Notes: a model not told the origin generated them from the letters alone. A stretch of DNA of 64,000 nucleotides from Glycomyces terrestris (GCF_003933745.1 NZ_RSEB01000008.1:62001-126000); one strand, 5' to 3'; positions 18,543 through 26,873 are shown, counted from the stretch's first letter. Made by a program: numbers and translations.

Positions 18543-18571
18543 GAAGCCCCCCGCTCGATGCGGAGGGCTTC
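18543..18571 (-). terminator. Hairpin after the 78-residue gene
   Basis: GAAGCCC-C-CCG pairs with CGG-A-GGGCTTC around a short loop. It stands 17 bases past the stop of the 18588-18824 gene and before the pullulanase promoter. Confidence 0.7.
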
Positions 18572-18587
18572 GCAGCAGGCGTGAGGA

Positions 18588-18824
18588 CTAGTGGCGCTCG
18601 TCCTCGAGGTGGCGGGTCGGCACCGGAGGGGTGTGCTCGTAGTACACGGACTTCACCGGCACCGGGAACGCGGACGTCCCGAACGGCGACGAGGCCCCGA
18701 TGACGCCGGAGGTGAACTCCCCGACCTCCAGGTGTCCGGGCTTGACCGTGCGGGAGCGGGTCTTGGCGGCCTTCTGGGCGGGCGCGCTGTCGGTCTCGCG
18801 GCCCACCAGGTTCGAGTCACTCAT
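18588..18824 (-). CDS. 78-residue orphan protein
   Basis: From ATG 18824 (MSDSNLVGRE) the protein is 78 residues: a polar N-terminus rich in Lys/Arg/Ala, a Gly/Ser/Phe/Pro middle (SGVIGASSPFGTSAFPVP) and a His-rich end. It has no cysteine, signal peptide or membrane segment. TAAGAT seven bases upstream of the ATG and a hairpin just downstream argue that it is a real, separately transcribed gene. I do not recognise a family. It precedes the pullulanase gene on the same strand but is isolated from it by the terminator. Confidence 0.55.
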   Translation of the reverse strand: MSDSNLVGRETDSAPAQKAAKTRSRTVKPGHLEVGEFTSGVIGASSPFGTSAFPVPVKSVYYEHTPPVPTRHLEDERH

Positions 18825-18831
18825 GACCTGG

Positions 18832-18837
18832 ATCTTA
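18832..18837 (-). promoter_or_regulatory. -10 hexamer TAAGAT, leaderless start
   Basis: TAAGAT, seven bases, then ATG 18824. It overlaps the last codons or stop region of the neighbouring yidD gene on the same strand. Confidence 0.5.
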
Positions 18838-18846
18838 ACGGGCGCC

Positions 18847-19293
18847 TCAGCGGCCGGGAACCGGATCACGGGTGCCTCGGGTCACGCCCGGCCGGCACCG
18901 CAGGATGCGCGCCAGGGCGAGCCGCCCGCCCGTCCACAGGCCGTACCGCGACACCGCCCGGTACCCGTAGCCCGAGCAGCTCGGCGTGAACCGGCACTGC
19001 ACCTGCACGCGCGGCGACAGGTGGCGGCGGTACCAGGCGATCGCCCGCAGCCCGAATCTGCGCGGCCCCTCGCGCTTGCGGGCGCGGGCCCGCTCCAGCC
19101 GCTCCGGCGTCAGTCGCCCGAATCCCAAGGCCCCCAGCGCGAACGAGTGGAACGGCCCGGGATCGGTGGTCCCGCCGCAGGCCGCCGCGCAGAAGTTGCA
19201 GGGCCCGCCGGGGTCGCAGGAGGCGGCGAGCGGCTCGCCGCACCCGGTCGAGCAGCCCGGCTGGTAGAGGCTGACGCACCCGGAGCATTCCAC
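18847..19293 (-). CDS. yidD: YidD membrane-protein insertion efficiency factor with Cys-rich N-terminal extension
   Basis: The C-terminal ~65 residues are a clear YidD domain (AIAWYRRHLSP, CRFTPSCSGYGYRAV, GRLALARILRCRP), a small peripheral membrane protein that helps YidC-dependent insertion. I place the start at GTG 19293, giving 148 residues. The ~70 residues before the domain are unusual: cysteines at 3, 6, 14, 18, 26, 32, 35 and 39 (Cys-x2-Cys ... Cys-x3-Cys ... Cys-x2-Cys-x3-Cys), then a basic stretch. Typical YidD proteins are 70-100 residues without this head. In most bacteria yidD sits in the rnpA-yidC region; here it stands alone. The start is uncertain because the ribosome site is weak and the frame is open farther upstream. 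Confidence 0.85.
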   Translation of the reverse strand: MECSGCVSLYQPGCSTGCGEPLAASCDPGGPCNFCAAACGGTTDPGPFHSFALGALGFGRLTPERLERARARKREGPRRFGLRAIAWYRRHLSPRVQVQCRFTPSCSGYGYRAVSRYGLWTGGRLALARILRCRPGVTRGTRDPVPGR

Positions 19294-19607
19294 CCCGACA
19301 GTTCTACACGCCCGCAACGACGAAGCGGCGGCACCGGTGCGGCAGCGGAGTCCGCTCCGCGAGGAAAGGGAGGACTCGCTGCTCAAGCAGCCGGAACCAT
19401 CGGGGTGCCGAACCCGGTCCCGAGGGCGAAGGCATCCGAAGCCGATCGGTGAGGATTCAGGCGGCCTCATGTCCGAAAAGCACACACCGCCCGTTATAGG
19501 CCGAACACCCCGGTATCAGGGAATTGTCAGGACCGGTTCAGGGCCCGCTCAGGCTGGTGTTCCACGGTGAAGACCTCGGGGAATGAGGGGTTCCCGAGGG
19601 GTTATGG

Positions 19608-19664
19608 ACCCGGTGGGGCCATCGGATCATCCTCCACTGACGATCATCGCCGGCCCCACCGGGT
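19608..19664. other. Long inverted repeat in the yidD-larE gap
   Basis: Perfect 13-base arms (ACCCGGTGGGGCC and complement) enclose 31 bases that contain GATCATC twice in direct orientation. It lies in non-coding DNA at 19294-19846 and may be a terminator or the relic of a mobile-element end. No transposase is near. Confidence 0.45.
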
Positions 19665-19725
19665 ACTCCACACTCAGTACCCCTCCACCCGAAGATCAAT
19701 CACGTTGAGCCCCAATAACCCCGAC

Positions 19726-19770
19726 TGTCACACTCACGAGTCAGGGTTGTCGAACGGGGGGCCCATCGCT
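19726..19770 (+). repeat. Copy C of the dispersed ~43-bp intergenic element
   Basis: Contains CTGTCACAC, eight bases, CAGGGT, then TGTCGAAC and GGGGGGCCCATCG. It matches four other copies (21573, 23965, 26771, 29231). It points toward the heptamer array. Confidence 0.8.
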
Positions 19771-19845
19771 CGGAACATTTCCGGAATATCCCGAAATATC
19801 GCCGCACATCAGTGCCGTCGCAGCCCTCCAGGGCCGAGCATCGTT

Positions 19846-20421
<576 letters not shown>

Positions 20422-20426
20422 CCCCG

Positions 20427-21509
20427 TCAGCGATACCGCTCAGGGTCCGGCAGCAACTCGTTCATCGCGCCCGACCTGAATCCCTGCGAGTCGAGCCGCA
20501 CTTCCGCGAACCCCGTGACCGCCTCCAGCAGCGACGGCCGCTCCGCGACCGCCGGCACCAGCTCGGCGTCGACTTCCACCTTCGCTGTACCGCCGCCCAT
20601 GTCGCGCACCCGCAGGTTCCGCACCGGGATCGCGGCCCGCCCGAACGCCTCGCGCAGCGCCTCCTCGGCCTCCGCGACCCGCCGCAGCCCTGCCGCGGTC
20701 ACCTCGACCCCGTACGCGATCCGGCTGGCGAGGCAGGCCGCCGCCGGCTTGTCCCAGGTCGCCAGCCCCCACTCCTTCGAAGCGGCGCGGATCTCGGCCT
20801 TGGTGAGCCCGGCGTCGGCGAGCGGCGTGATCGCCCCGGCCCCGGCGGCCGCGCGGATGCCCGGCCGGAACCCGGCAGCGAGGTCGTCCGCGTTAGTGCC
20901 GGTCGCGACCGCCGCGATCGCCCGCGCCTCCGCCAGCGGCCCCACGACGCTCATCAGCTCGGTCTTGCAGAAGAAGCAGCGGTCACCGGCGTTGGCGCGG
21001 TAGCCCTCCCGGGAGAGCTCGTCGGTGGTCGGCGCATGGTGCACCACCCCGAGGCCCTCCGCGAACGCCCGCGCCCGCTCCAGTTCCGCCCGCGGCAGCG
21101 ACGGCGAAACGGCGGTCGCCGCCTCGACCCGCTCCGGCCCCAGCGCCCGCACCGCGGCGGCGAGCAGGAACGCCGAATCGGCCCCGCCCGAGAACGCCAC
21201 CATCAACGACGGCAGCGAAGCCAGCTGCTCAAGCAGCGCCTCCACCCCGCTCCCGGCCGATGCGGCATCGGCCGCACGACTCGCCGCGCCCCGACTCGCG
21301 CTATCGGCCGAGCCGTCGTGGGCCGCAGCCCGACCCGCACCTTCGACCGCGCCGGCACCTGCATCTCGGCCCGCGCCCGCAACCGCGGACCCGCCGACCG
21401 GGCCTCCGGCCCCGGCTCCGACCGCGCCTGGGGGCGCGGTCTCGACCGGGCCCGCGGGCAGGCGTCCAGGCATCGGAAGGGCCGCTGGGGGAGTCGCTTG
21501 GGAGGTCAC
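20427..21509 (-). CDS. larE: LarE-type ATP-dependent sacrificial sulfur transferase
   Basis: A 360-residue protein from GTG 21509. Residues 107-112 are the PP-loop SGGADS, followed by [14 protein letters not shown] and the LarE signature end [11 protein letters not shown]. LarE adenylates and thiolates the pyridinium dinucleotide precursor of the nickel-pincer cofactor of lactate racemase and related enzymes. Cys260 (AAACLASR) is 153 residues after the PP-loop, the spacing of the sacrificial Cys in the Lactiplantibacillus enzyme. A CFFC pair (179, 182) gives the three-Cys set of Fe-S-dependent LarE proteins (inference). Residues 1-87 are a Pro/Ala/Gly-rich extension absent from the family. 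No larB, larC or larA is in the window. TAGGCT stands six bases before the GTG. Confidence 0.92.
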   Translation of the reverse strand: MTSQATPPAALPMPGRLPAGPVETAPPGAVGAGAGGPVGGSAVAGAGRDAGAGAVEGAGRAAAHDGSADSASRGAASRAADAASAGSGVEALLEQLASLPSLMVAFSGGADSAFLLAAAVRALGPERVEAATAVSPSLPRAELERARAFAEGLGVVHHAPTTDELSREGYRANAGDRCFFCKTELMSVVGPLAEARAIAAVATGTNADDLAAGFRPGIRAAAGAGAITPLADAGLTKAEIRAASKEWGLATWDKPAAACLASRIAYGVEVTAAGLRRVAEAEEALREAFGRAAIPVRNLRVRDMGGGTAKVEVDAELVPAVAERPSLLEAVTGFAEVRLDSQGFRSGAMNELLPDPERYR

Positions 21510-21515
21510 CTCACG

Positions 21516-21521
21516 AGCCTA
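21516..21521 (-). promoter_or_regulatory. -10 hexamer TAGGCT, leaderless start of larE
   Basis: TAGGCT, six bases, then GTG 21509. This supports the long N-terminal extension as truly translated. Confidence 0.55.
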
Positions 21522-21572
21522 TCCCGCCGCGCGTGTCCCACCCTTTTCTGCGGACATAACGGAAATGTCCCT

Positions 21573-21616
21573 ACCGATGGGCCCCCGGTTCAACAACCCT
21601 GCCCGAGGGGTCCGAC
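21573..21616 (-). repeat. Copy B of the dispersed ~43-bp element
   Basis: On the minus strand: TCGTCGGAC, eight bases, CAGGGT, TGTTGAAC, then CGGGGGCCCATCG. It points toward larE, 64 bases from its start codon. Confidence 0.8.
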
Positions 21617-21689
21617 GATTCGGCGTCCGGCCGTTCAATGCGAGGGCTGCTCGAAAAGGGCGCGCGGCCGACTCGCCCTCCGCCGACTG

Positions 21690-22088
21690 CTACTCCAGAT
21701 CGCTGGCGACGGCGCGCAGGAGTTCGGCGATCTTGGCGCCGGTCTTGCGGTCGGGGCGGCGGCCGCGCGCGAGCGGCGGCATGACCTGCTGCTCGAGCAC
21801 GCCGATGAGGTCCTGGAGGAGGCTGTTCAGCTCTTCGGGCGAGCGCTTGGGCGTCTCGGGGGCCGCAGGAGCGCCGGCTTGCGGGGCGGCGAGCACGTGC
21901 AGGCCCATCGCCTGGACGCCCCGGCGCGTGTCGATGATGCTGTACTCGACCTTGGTCCCCTTGGCGAGTTCCTCCACGCCCTCGGGAAGCGCGTCGCGGT
22001 GCACGAAGACGTCCTTGCCGCCGTCGTCGCGGGAGACGAATCCGAATCCCTTCTCGGCGTCGAACCATTTCACTCGACCACTGGGCAC
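21690..22088 (-). CDS. Cold-shock domain protein with C-terminal helical extension
   Basis: A 132-residue protein from GTG 22088 (VPSGRVKWFDAEKGFGFVSRD). Residues 1-68 are a cold-shock domain with the RNA-binding motifs KGFGFV and DVFVH. Residues 75-132 are a helical tail (EELNSLLQDLIGVLEQQVMPPL, RPDRKTGAKIAELLRAVASDLE) found in a conserved actinobacterial CspA-like group. It should bind single-stranded RNA or DNA; the tail's role is unknown to me. A -10 (TAGGCT at 22138-22143) gives a ~45-base leader. It is followed by ~160 bases up to copy B of the dispersed element. Confidence 0.9.
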   Translation of the reverse strand: MPSGRVKWFDAEKGFGFVSRDDGGKDVFVHRDALPEGVEELAKGTKVEYSIIDTRRGVQAMGLHVLAAPQAGAPAAPETPKRSPEELNSLLQDLIGVLEQQVMPPLARGRRPDRKTGAKIAELLRAVASDLE

Positions 22089-22137
22089 CGCTGAACCTCG
22101 AACTTCTCTCTCTTGCCGGCTACTGCTGAGTCCGTCA

Positions 22138-22143
22138 AGCCTA
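22138..22143 (-). promoter_or_regulatory. -10 hexamer TAGGCT for the cold-shock gene
   Basis: TAGGCT on the minus strand, about 50 bases before GTG 22088, would start a short leader. The -35 is not clear. Confidence 0.4.
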
Positions 22144-22216
22144 GCGTGGCACGAACCGGACGGTCCGGACCGTCCGGGTGACCGAACCGCCACGCACCGC
22201 GACCGGCGCTCGGCCG

Positions 22217-23119
22217 CTAGGGGATCGCGATGCCGAGCTCGGGCACGAGCCCGAGTTCCGCTGCCCCGCCGAGGAGCCGCCGCACCGCGTCGCGGCCCTC
22301 GTCCCCGAGGTCGCGGGAGAACTCGTTGACGTACAGCTCGATGTGCTTGCGGCACACCTCTTCCGACATCTCCTGCGCGTGCTCGGCGATGTACGCGCGG
22401 CTCGCCTCGGGATGCGCCCACGCGTAGTCGAGCGAGGCGCGGATCGCGTCGGTGACCGCCGCGGTGTCGAGATGGGACTTGGCGACGATCGCGCCGAGCG
22501 GGATCGGGGCCCCGGTGCTGCCCTCCCACCATTCGCCGAGGTCGACCAGGCACTCCAGGCCGTACTCGGCGTACGTGAACCGGGCCTCGTGGATGACGAG
22601 CCCGGCGTCGAAGCGGCCCTCGCGGACCGCGGGCATGATCTGGTCGAACGGCACGACCTCGACCGCGACGTCAGGACCGCCGAGGTCCCGCAGCCACAGG
22701 TTGAACAGGAGGAACGCGGTGCTGCGGTCCGAGGGGACCGCGACCTTCCTCCCCTTCAGGTCCGCGAGCCCGCCCGGCCCGGTGAGGACCAGCGGCCCGC
22801 ACCCGCGCCCGAGCGCCCCGCCCGCGGGCAGCAGCCGCCATTCGGGGCCGAGGTGCGGCAGGGCCGCGTACGAGACCTTCGCGACGTCGAACTCGCCTCG
22901 CGCGCAAGCGGAGTTAGTGACGTCGATGTCGGCGAACGTCAGCCGCGTGGCCGGGGCACCGTCGATGAGGCCGGAGGTCCAGGCGTGGTAGATGAACGTG
23001 TCGTTCGGGCACGGCGAGTGCGCGAGGTGCAGCGCGGCCGCCGTGGCGGCGCCGTCCCCGGAACCGCTGCCCGCGCCGTCCTCGGACTCGCTGTCGAACG
23101 GAATGCCGAGTGCGACCAT
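22217..23119 (-). CDS. mqnD: 1,4-dihydroxy-6-naphthoate synthase
   Basis: A 300-residue cytoplasmic enzyme of the futalosine route to menaquinone. It converts cyclic dehypoxanthinyl futalosine to 1,4-dihydroxy-6-naphthoate. The family signature HSPCPNDTFIYHAW lies at residues ~34-47, followed by the periplasmic-binding-protein-like fold (AVPSDRSTAFLL, GLVIHEARFTY). Residues 1-30 are an acidic, Gly/Ser-rich extension. The ATG at 23119 shares one base with the stop of mqnB, so the two genes are translationally coupled. Confidence 0.95.
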   Translation of the reverse strand: MVALGIPFDSESEDGAGSGSGDGAATAAALHLAHSPCPNDTFIYHAWTSGLIDGAPATRLTFADIDVTNSACARGEFDVAKVSYAALPHLGPEWRLLPAGGALGRGCGPLVLTGPGGLADLKGRKVAVPSDRSTAFLLFNLWLRDLGGPDVAVEVVPFDQIMPAVREGRFDAGLVIHEARFTYAEYGLECLVDLGEWWEGSTGAPIPLGAIVAKSHLDTAAVTDAIRASLDYAWAHPEASRAYIAEHAQEMSEEVCRKHIELYVNEFSRDLGDEGRDAVRRLLGGAAELGLVPELGIAIP

Positions 23120-23733
23120 CACAGCTCCCTGATCGCGCCGGTGAGCGACTTCAGGGCCGAGCCCCAGTCCCAGCCCTCGACGTTCCGGTCGCCGACGAAG
23201 TTGGAGACCGTCCGGATCTCGGCGAACGGCAGACCCGCCTGCTGGGCCGCGGTGGCGACGCCGAAGCCCTCCATGGCCTCGCCGACGGCGTCCGGGTACC
23301 GGTGGGCGAGGTTCGCGGCCTGCCCGTCGGAGCCGGTGATCGAGGCGAGCGTGAGGATCTCGCCGCGCACGCCCTCGACGGCGACGGTGAGCACGGTGTT
23401 GCACCCGATCCGGTTGGTGCCGAAGCCGATCTCGTCGATGGGCTGGAACCGCCACGGCAGGGCCACGCCGAGCTCGGCGTGGACGGAGTCGGTGCCGATG
23501 AGCACGTCGCCGATCCGCGCCCGCCCCTGGAACGCCCCGCAGATGCCGGCGTTCACGACCACGTCGTACGCCCGCCCCATGTGGCTGTTCTCGGCGATGG
23601 TCCGCGCGGTGGAGGCGGCGGCGGCGGCCGGACCGACGCCGCAGACGAGGATGTCCAGCTCATGGCGGAGCGAGCGCCCGGCCTCGACGGCCTGGGCCTC
23701 CTCGGCGACCGCGCACACGACGAGTATTCGCAT
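23119..23733 (-). CDS. mqnB: Futalosine hydrolase
   Basis: A 204-residue nucleoside-phosphorylase-like hydrolase that cleaves hypoxanthine from futalosine in menaquinone synthesis. The N-terminal strand MRILVVCAVAEEAQAV, the GICGAF loop and the late EAMEGFGVA motif, carrying the Met-Glu of the ribosyl pocket, are all present. It overlaps mqnD by one base (TGATG). TACCGT lies seven bases before the ATG, pointing to a leaderless mRNA. mqnA, mqnC and the late prenyl/methyl transferases are outside the window. Confidence 0.95.
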   Translation of the reverse strand: MRILVVCAVAEEAQAVEAGRSLRHELDILVCGVGPAAAAASTARTIAENSHMGRAYDVVVNAGICGAFQGRARIGDVLIGTDSVHAELGVALPWRFQPIDEIGFGTNRIGCNTVLTVAVEGVRGEILTLASITGSDGQAANLAHRYPDAVGEAMEGFGVATAAQQAGLPFAEIRTVSNFVGDRNVEGWDWGSALKSLTGAIREL

Positions 23734-23740
23734 GGATGAA

Positions 23741-23746
23741 ACGGTA
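23741..23746 (-). promoter_or_regulatory. -10 hexamer TACCGT, leaderless start of mqnBD
   Basis: TACCGT, seven bases, then ATG 23733, without a ribosome-binding site. Confidence 0.5.
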
Positions 23747-23964
23747 CCGGCCCGCACGGCCGCGCGACCCCCGCAGTGAACGTGGCGCCCGACGCAGCCT
23801 CCGCAGGGGCCGGCCCTGGACGCTCTTGCGGCAACCGGCTGGCAACACCGCCGCCACCCAGCACGGCGCGGTCGACACAGCGGCACGGTCCGGGGAGGAC
23901 GGGGCGGAAACTCCGGAGGGACGGGGCGGAAACGCCGGCGGGCAGCCCAGGACCAGCCTCTGGG

Positions 23965-24005
23965 TGAGGGCCCCCGGTATCAACCGTGCCCGGCGGGTCC
24001 GACAC
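23965..24005 (-). repeat. Copy D of the dispersed ~43-bp element
   Basis: On the minus strand: GTGTCGGAC, eight bases, CACGGT, TGAT, then ACCGGGGGCCCTCA. It points to mqnB, ~230 bases away. It is the most diverged of the five good copies. Confidence 0.7.
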
Positions 24006-24087
24006 TTTCGGGCCCCAACGGCTGCGGTGTGGCGCATTCCGCTCTCACCCGGGCGCACCGTCCGCCGGGGTCCGGCGCGAGCTGACC

Positions 24088-24093
24088 TATGCT
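24088..24093 (+). promoter_or_regulatory. -10 hexamer TATGCT, leaderless start
   Basis: TATGCT is followed by seven bases and GTG 24101. The ATG at 24089 falls inside this hexamer, which argues against it as start codon. Confidence 0.55.
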
Positions 24094-24100
24094 TGAAGGC

Positions 24101-24880
24101 GTGCCTGACAGCTCCGCCGCCGCCGCCAAGACCCGGACCCGCAAACCGCGCCTGGACCGGGCCCTCGCCGATGCCGTCGATCAGGCCCGCGAGGCCGCCG
24201 AAGAGGCCGCCGAGGGCATCGGGGAGCACTTGGGCGTCGAGGCCGAGTCGGAGCGGGTCGTCACCCACTACTTCGAGTGCACCCTGCCGGGCTACCGCGG
24301 CTGGCGCTGGGCCGTCGTGCTCACCCGCGCCCCGCGCGCCCGCGCCGCCACCGTCTCCGAGACCGCGCTGCTGCCCGGCCCCGACGCGCTCCGCGCCCCG
24401 GCGTGGATCCCGTGGGCCGACCGCCTCCAGGGCGGCGAGGTCGGCACCGGCGAAGTCCTCCCCACCGAGGACGACGACGACCGCCTCATGCCCGCCTACC
24501 AGCTCTCGGACGACGACGCCGTCGAGGACATCGCATTCGAACTGGGCCTGGGCCGCGAGCGCGTCATGAACCGCGAAGGCCGCGCCGAGGCCGCGCAGCG
24601 CTGGTACGACGGCGACCGCGGGCCGAACGCCCCGATCGCCGAGGCCGCCCCCGCCGCCGCCCGCTGCGGCACCTGCGGATTCTTCCTGCCGCTGGCCGGC
24701 TCGATGCGCCTCGCCTTCGGCGCCTGCGCGAACCTGTACTCGTCCGAGGACGGCCGCGTCGTCTCCGCCGACCACGGCTGCGGCGCGCACTCCCAGATCA
24801 GCGAGTTCGTCGACACGACCCCGCAGGGCGTCGAGAAGTCCGAGATCATCTACGACGACGAGGGCTCCGAGATCCTCTAG
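24101..24880 (+). CDS. DUF3027 family protein
   Basis: A 259-residue protein, widely conserved in actinobacteria and always, to my knowledge, uncharacterised. The family core HYFECTLPGYRGWRWAV lies near residue 55. A later CGTCGFF ... FGACAN ... HGCGAHS set provides four or more cysteines and a His that could hold a metal (inference). I chose GTG 24101 over ATG 24089 because the latter sits inside a -10 hexamer. It is cytoplasmic, with no signal or membrane segment. Its neighbours DUF2530 and sepH are a common actinobacterial arrangement. Confidence 0.85.
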   Translation: MPDSSAAAAKTRTRKPRLDRALADAVDQAREAAEEAAEGIGEHLGVEAESERVVTHYFECTLPGYRGWRWAVVLTRAPRARAATVSETALLPGPDALRAPAWIPWADRLQGGEVGTGEVLPTEDDDDRLMPAYQLSDDDAVEDIAFELGLGRERVMNREGRAEAAQRWYDGDRGPNAPIAEAAPAAARCGTCGFFLPLAGSMRLAFGACANLYSSEDGRVVSADHGCGAHSQISEFVDTTPQGVEKSEIIYDDEGSEIL

Positions 24881-24924
24881 CCCCCGCAACCGCCAGGGCA
24901 GGGCGTTTCAGCCCGGCTGCGGCC

Positions 24925-25266
24925 TTATGCCGAACCCCGGCCTCCGCCGCGGGCCTGGCGGCCGAAGTGGCGGCGGTCTGCGACGGCCATCGCGGCGGTG
25001 CCGAGCAGGCCCACCACGACGCCGGTGAGGGCGCACGTGCCCCACCACTCGCGCCCCGAGGCCGCGAGGTCGTCGCGGAAGAGCTGGGTGAGCACCAGGG
25101 CGATCGTCCACAGCAGAGTGCCGACGGCGGCGATCGGCGTCATCCGCAGCCGCACCGCCTCGGCCGCGGGGAGCTCGGGCGTCTTCTTCACCCGGTGGTA
25201 GGCGGCGCGAGGGTTCGCCGACGAGCCGGACGAGGCCGGGGGCTGGGAACTTCCGTCGGTGGACAC
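24925..25266 (-). CDS. DUF2530 small membrane protein
   Basis: A 113-residue protein from GTG 25266. After a Ser/Pro-rich start, LRMTPIAAVGTLLWTIALVLTQLF and WGTCALTGVVVGLLGTAAMAVAD are two membrane helices, joined by a short segment with a Trp pair. This matches DUF2530, an actinobacterial family of unknown role. It converges on the DUF3027 gene. TACATT stands six bases before the GTG. Confidence 0.85.
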   Translation of the reverse strand: MSTDGSSQPPASSGSSANPRAAYHRVKKTPELPAAEAVRLRMTPIAAVGTLLWTIALVLTQLFRDDLAASGREWWGTCALTGVVVGLLGTAAMAVADRRHFGRQARGGGRGSA

Positions 25267-25272
25267 GCTGCC

Positions 25273-25278
25273 AATGTA
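25273..25278 (-). promoter_or_regulatory. -10 hexamer TACATT, leaderless start
   Basis: TACATT, six bases, then GTG 25266. Confidence 0.5.
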
Positions 25279-25475
25279 CGCTGCGACAGTCCCCGCGACA
25301 ATCGGTCACGCCGAAGCGAGTCGGCGTCGCATCGTCGCAGCAGGGCCGCCGATCGCGCCCGCGCCACCGTGATCGGTTATCGACACCCCGCCGGTTGTGG
25401 TTCGCCGGTAGGGTTGGGCGTACGCTCGGATGAGCTGGCAATGCGGCGCTGACGAAGACACGAGGGGTGGAAGGC

Positions 25476-26495
25476 ATGAGGCCGGTACGGTTCGTAGCCC
25501 TCTCTGAGGACGGTCATGCGCTCGTGCTCGCCGACGAACTCGGCCGTCTGCTGGCCCTCCCGCTCGACGAGCGGGTCGCCGCCGTGGTCGACGTGCCCGA
25601 GGCCGGAAACGCGTTGCGCGCCAAGACCGACGCCCCGGCCGCCAAGCCCGCGCCCGCGAGCCGTCCCGTGCCGCAGCGCCCCGCCGCCGTCAGCCTCTCC
25701 CCGCGCGACATCCAGACCCGCATCCGCGCCGGCGAGTCCGCCGAGGACATCGCCGCCTCCGCGCAGGTCGCCGTCGACCGGGTGCTCCGGTACGCCGGCC
25801 CGGTCCTCCAGGAGCGCGCGATGCTCGCCCAGGCCGCCCGCCGCTCGCGGCTGGCGACCTCCGAACGCGGCGAGCGTATGTCCAATGTGGTCGATGTGAA
25901 GCTCGGCACGCACGGGGTCGACCCCGAGGCCGTCTCCTGGGACGCCTGGCGCACCGAGGACGGCTCGTGGCTGGTGCAGGCGTCGTGGTCCTCCGGGAAG
26001 ACGACCGCCCGCGCGCGCTGGAAGCTCGACCGGGCCCGCCAGACCGTGACGCCCGACGACGAGATGGCGCAGTTCCTCTCGACGCCGCTGCCGCAGCAGG
26101 TCTCCGGGCCGAAGGACGTGCCGAGCGACCTGGGCATCCGCCCGGGCGACCCGGTGCGGCCCTCGCGGGACCCGATGCACGGCCTGCGCGACTCCGACGA
26201 CGACTCGCGTCCCGACCCGCTGCGCCGCGACCGCCTCCGCGAGGTCCTCGAGCGTCCGCTCGACGACGTGCCGGGGCGCGGGAAGCGGACCTCGCAGCTG
26301 GGCCTGCCGGGCACGACCGCGCCCGAGCAGCGGGAGACCCCCGAGGTTCCCTCGCTCGCGGTGCTGCGCCCGAACAAGCGGGCCGTCGCCGACGACGACC
26401 TGAACGTGCCGCCGCTGGCGGCGGCCGGTTCGAAGCCGCGCAACCAGCTCCCGGGCTGGGACGACGTGCTGTTCGGCAGCGCCGGCAAGGACTAG
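25476..26495 (+). CDS. sepH: Septation protein SepH
   Basis: A 339-residue cell-division protein. The start MRPVRFVALSEDGHALVLADE and the N-terminal DUF3071 domain (to ~165) are diagnostic. A helix-turn-helix region (SPRDIQTRIRAGESAEDIAASAQVAVDRV) and SWLVQASW-type strands follow, then a long disordered Arg/Pro/Asp tail ending in GWDDVLFG. SepH binds FtsZ through the helix-turn-helix and promotes Z-ring assembly in Streptomyces and mycobacteria. I chose ATG 25476, preceded by GAGGGGTGG, over the in-frame GTG nine bases earlier. A TAGGGT at 25409-25414 may be its -10. Confidence 0.95.
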   Translation: MRPVRFVALSEDGHALVLADELGRLLALPLDERVAAVVDVPEAGNALRAKTDAPAAKPAPASRPVPQRPAAVSLSPRDIQTRIRAGESAEDIAASAQVAVDRVLRYAGPVLQERAMLAQAARRSRLATSERGERMSNVVDVKLGTHGVDPEAVSWDAWRTEDGSWLVQASWSSGKTTARARWKLDRARQTVTPDDEMAQFLSTPLPQQVSGPKDVPSDLGIRPGDPVRPSRDPMHGLRDSDDDSRPDPLRRDRLREVLERPLDDVPGRGKRTSQLGLPGTTAPEQRETPEVPSLAVLRPNKRAVADDDLNVPPLAAAGSKPRNQLPGWDDVLFGSAGKD

Positions 26496-26596
26496 CCCGC
26501 TCGGGTCGGGGCCAGCGCTCCGGCTGTGGGCGCGGGCTTGTCGCTTTAGGCTGGCGTGTCGGCCGATGGGCGCGGTGAATCATGAGGATCGTTTCG

Positions 26597-26622
26597 GACG
26601 AATCCGGAATTCCGGATTCGTC
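26597..26622. terminator. Perfect 26-bp palindrome downstream of sepH
   Basis: Two 13-base halves (GACGAATCCGGAA and its complement) meet without a spacer about 100 bases after sepH. On the plus strand it is followed by CTTTG. It may terminate sepH or a minus-strand transcript coming from copy E of the dispersed element; it could also be a protein-binding site. Confidence 0.5.
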
Positions 26623-26770
26623 CTTTGTGATCGCCCCACTCCTGACCGTATCCGGAGGGGGCGACGTTTTCGCAGGTGAGGATGTTTCGGAGCGGGGCGG
26701 GTCTGTTGGGCTCGTCCCGCTTCGGTGTTGTGGTGCGGTGGATTTCGGGCAGCCTCCATGGTTCGGAGTG

Positions 26771-26811
26771 CGTTGGGCCCCCGGTCAAAACCCTGACACA
26801 GGGGTGTGACC
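26771..26811 (-). repeat. Copy E of the dispersed ~43-bp element
   Basis: On the minus strand: TGGTCACAC, eight bases, CAGGGT, TTTGACCG, then GGGGCCCAACG. It points into the non-coding stretch behind sepH, where no minus-strand gene exists. Confidence 0.8.
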
Positions 26812-26855
26812 ATCCGTCGATGCGGGGTGCGGAGAGAAGTCCGTCTCAGTCACTG

Positions 26856-26873
26856 GCTAGCCGACCGGTAAGT
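26856..26873. promoter_or_regulatory. Candidate operator before the MFS gene
   Basis: The minus strand reads TTACCGGTCGGCTA, 12 of 14 matches to the palindrome TTACCGGTCGGTAA. A near copy lies before the etfD-like gene (54219-54234). The layout is typical of TetR-family sites. It overlaps the likely MFS promoter. Confidence 0.45.

Larger units (their letters stand above)
23734..24100. other. Divergent intergenic region mqnB / DUF3027 gene
   Basis: 367 bases without a gene. It holds the mqnB and DUF3027 -10 hexamers at its ends, copy D of the dispersed element (23965-24005) and two GGACGGGGCGGAAAC direct repeats near 23900-23935. Nothing else is recognised. Confidence 0.6.

Noticed and set aside
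12739..18584. Long open frames antisense to or out of phase with the pullulanase gene
   Set aside because: They are Arg/Val/Gly-rich shadow frames produced by GC-rich codon bias. The sense frame has two complete enzyme domains.
26580..26813. Small frames on both strands between sepH and the MFS gene
   Set aside because: They span a palindrome and the dispersed element and have no ribosome site or recognisable protein pattern.
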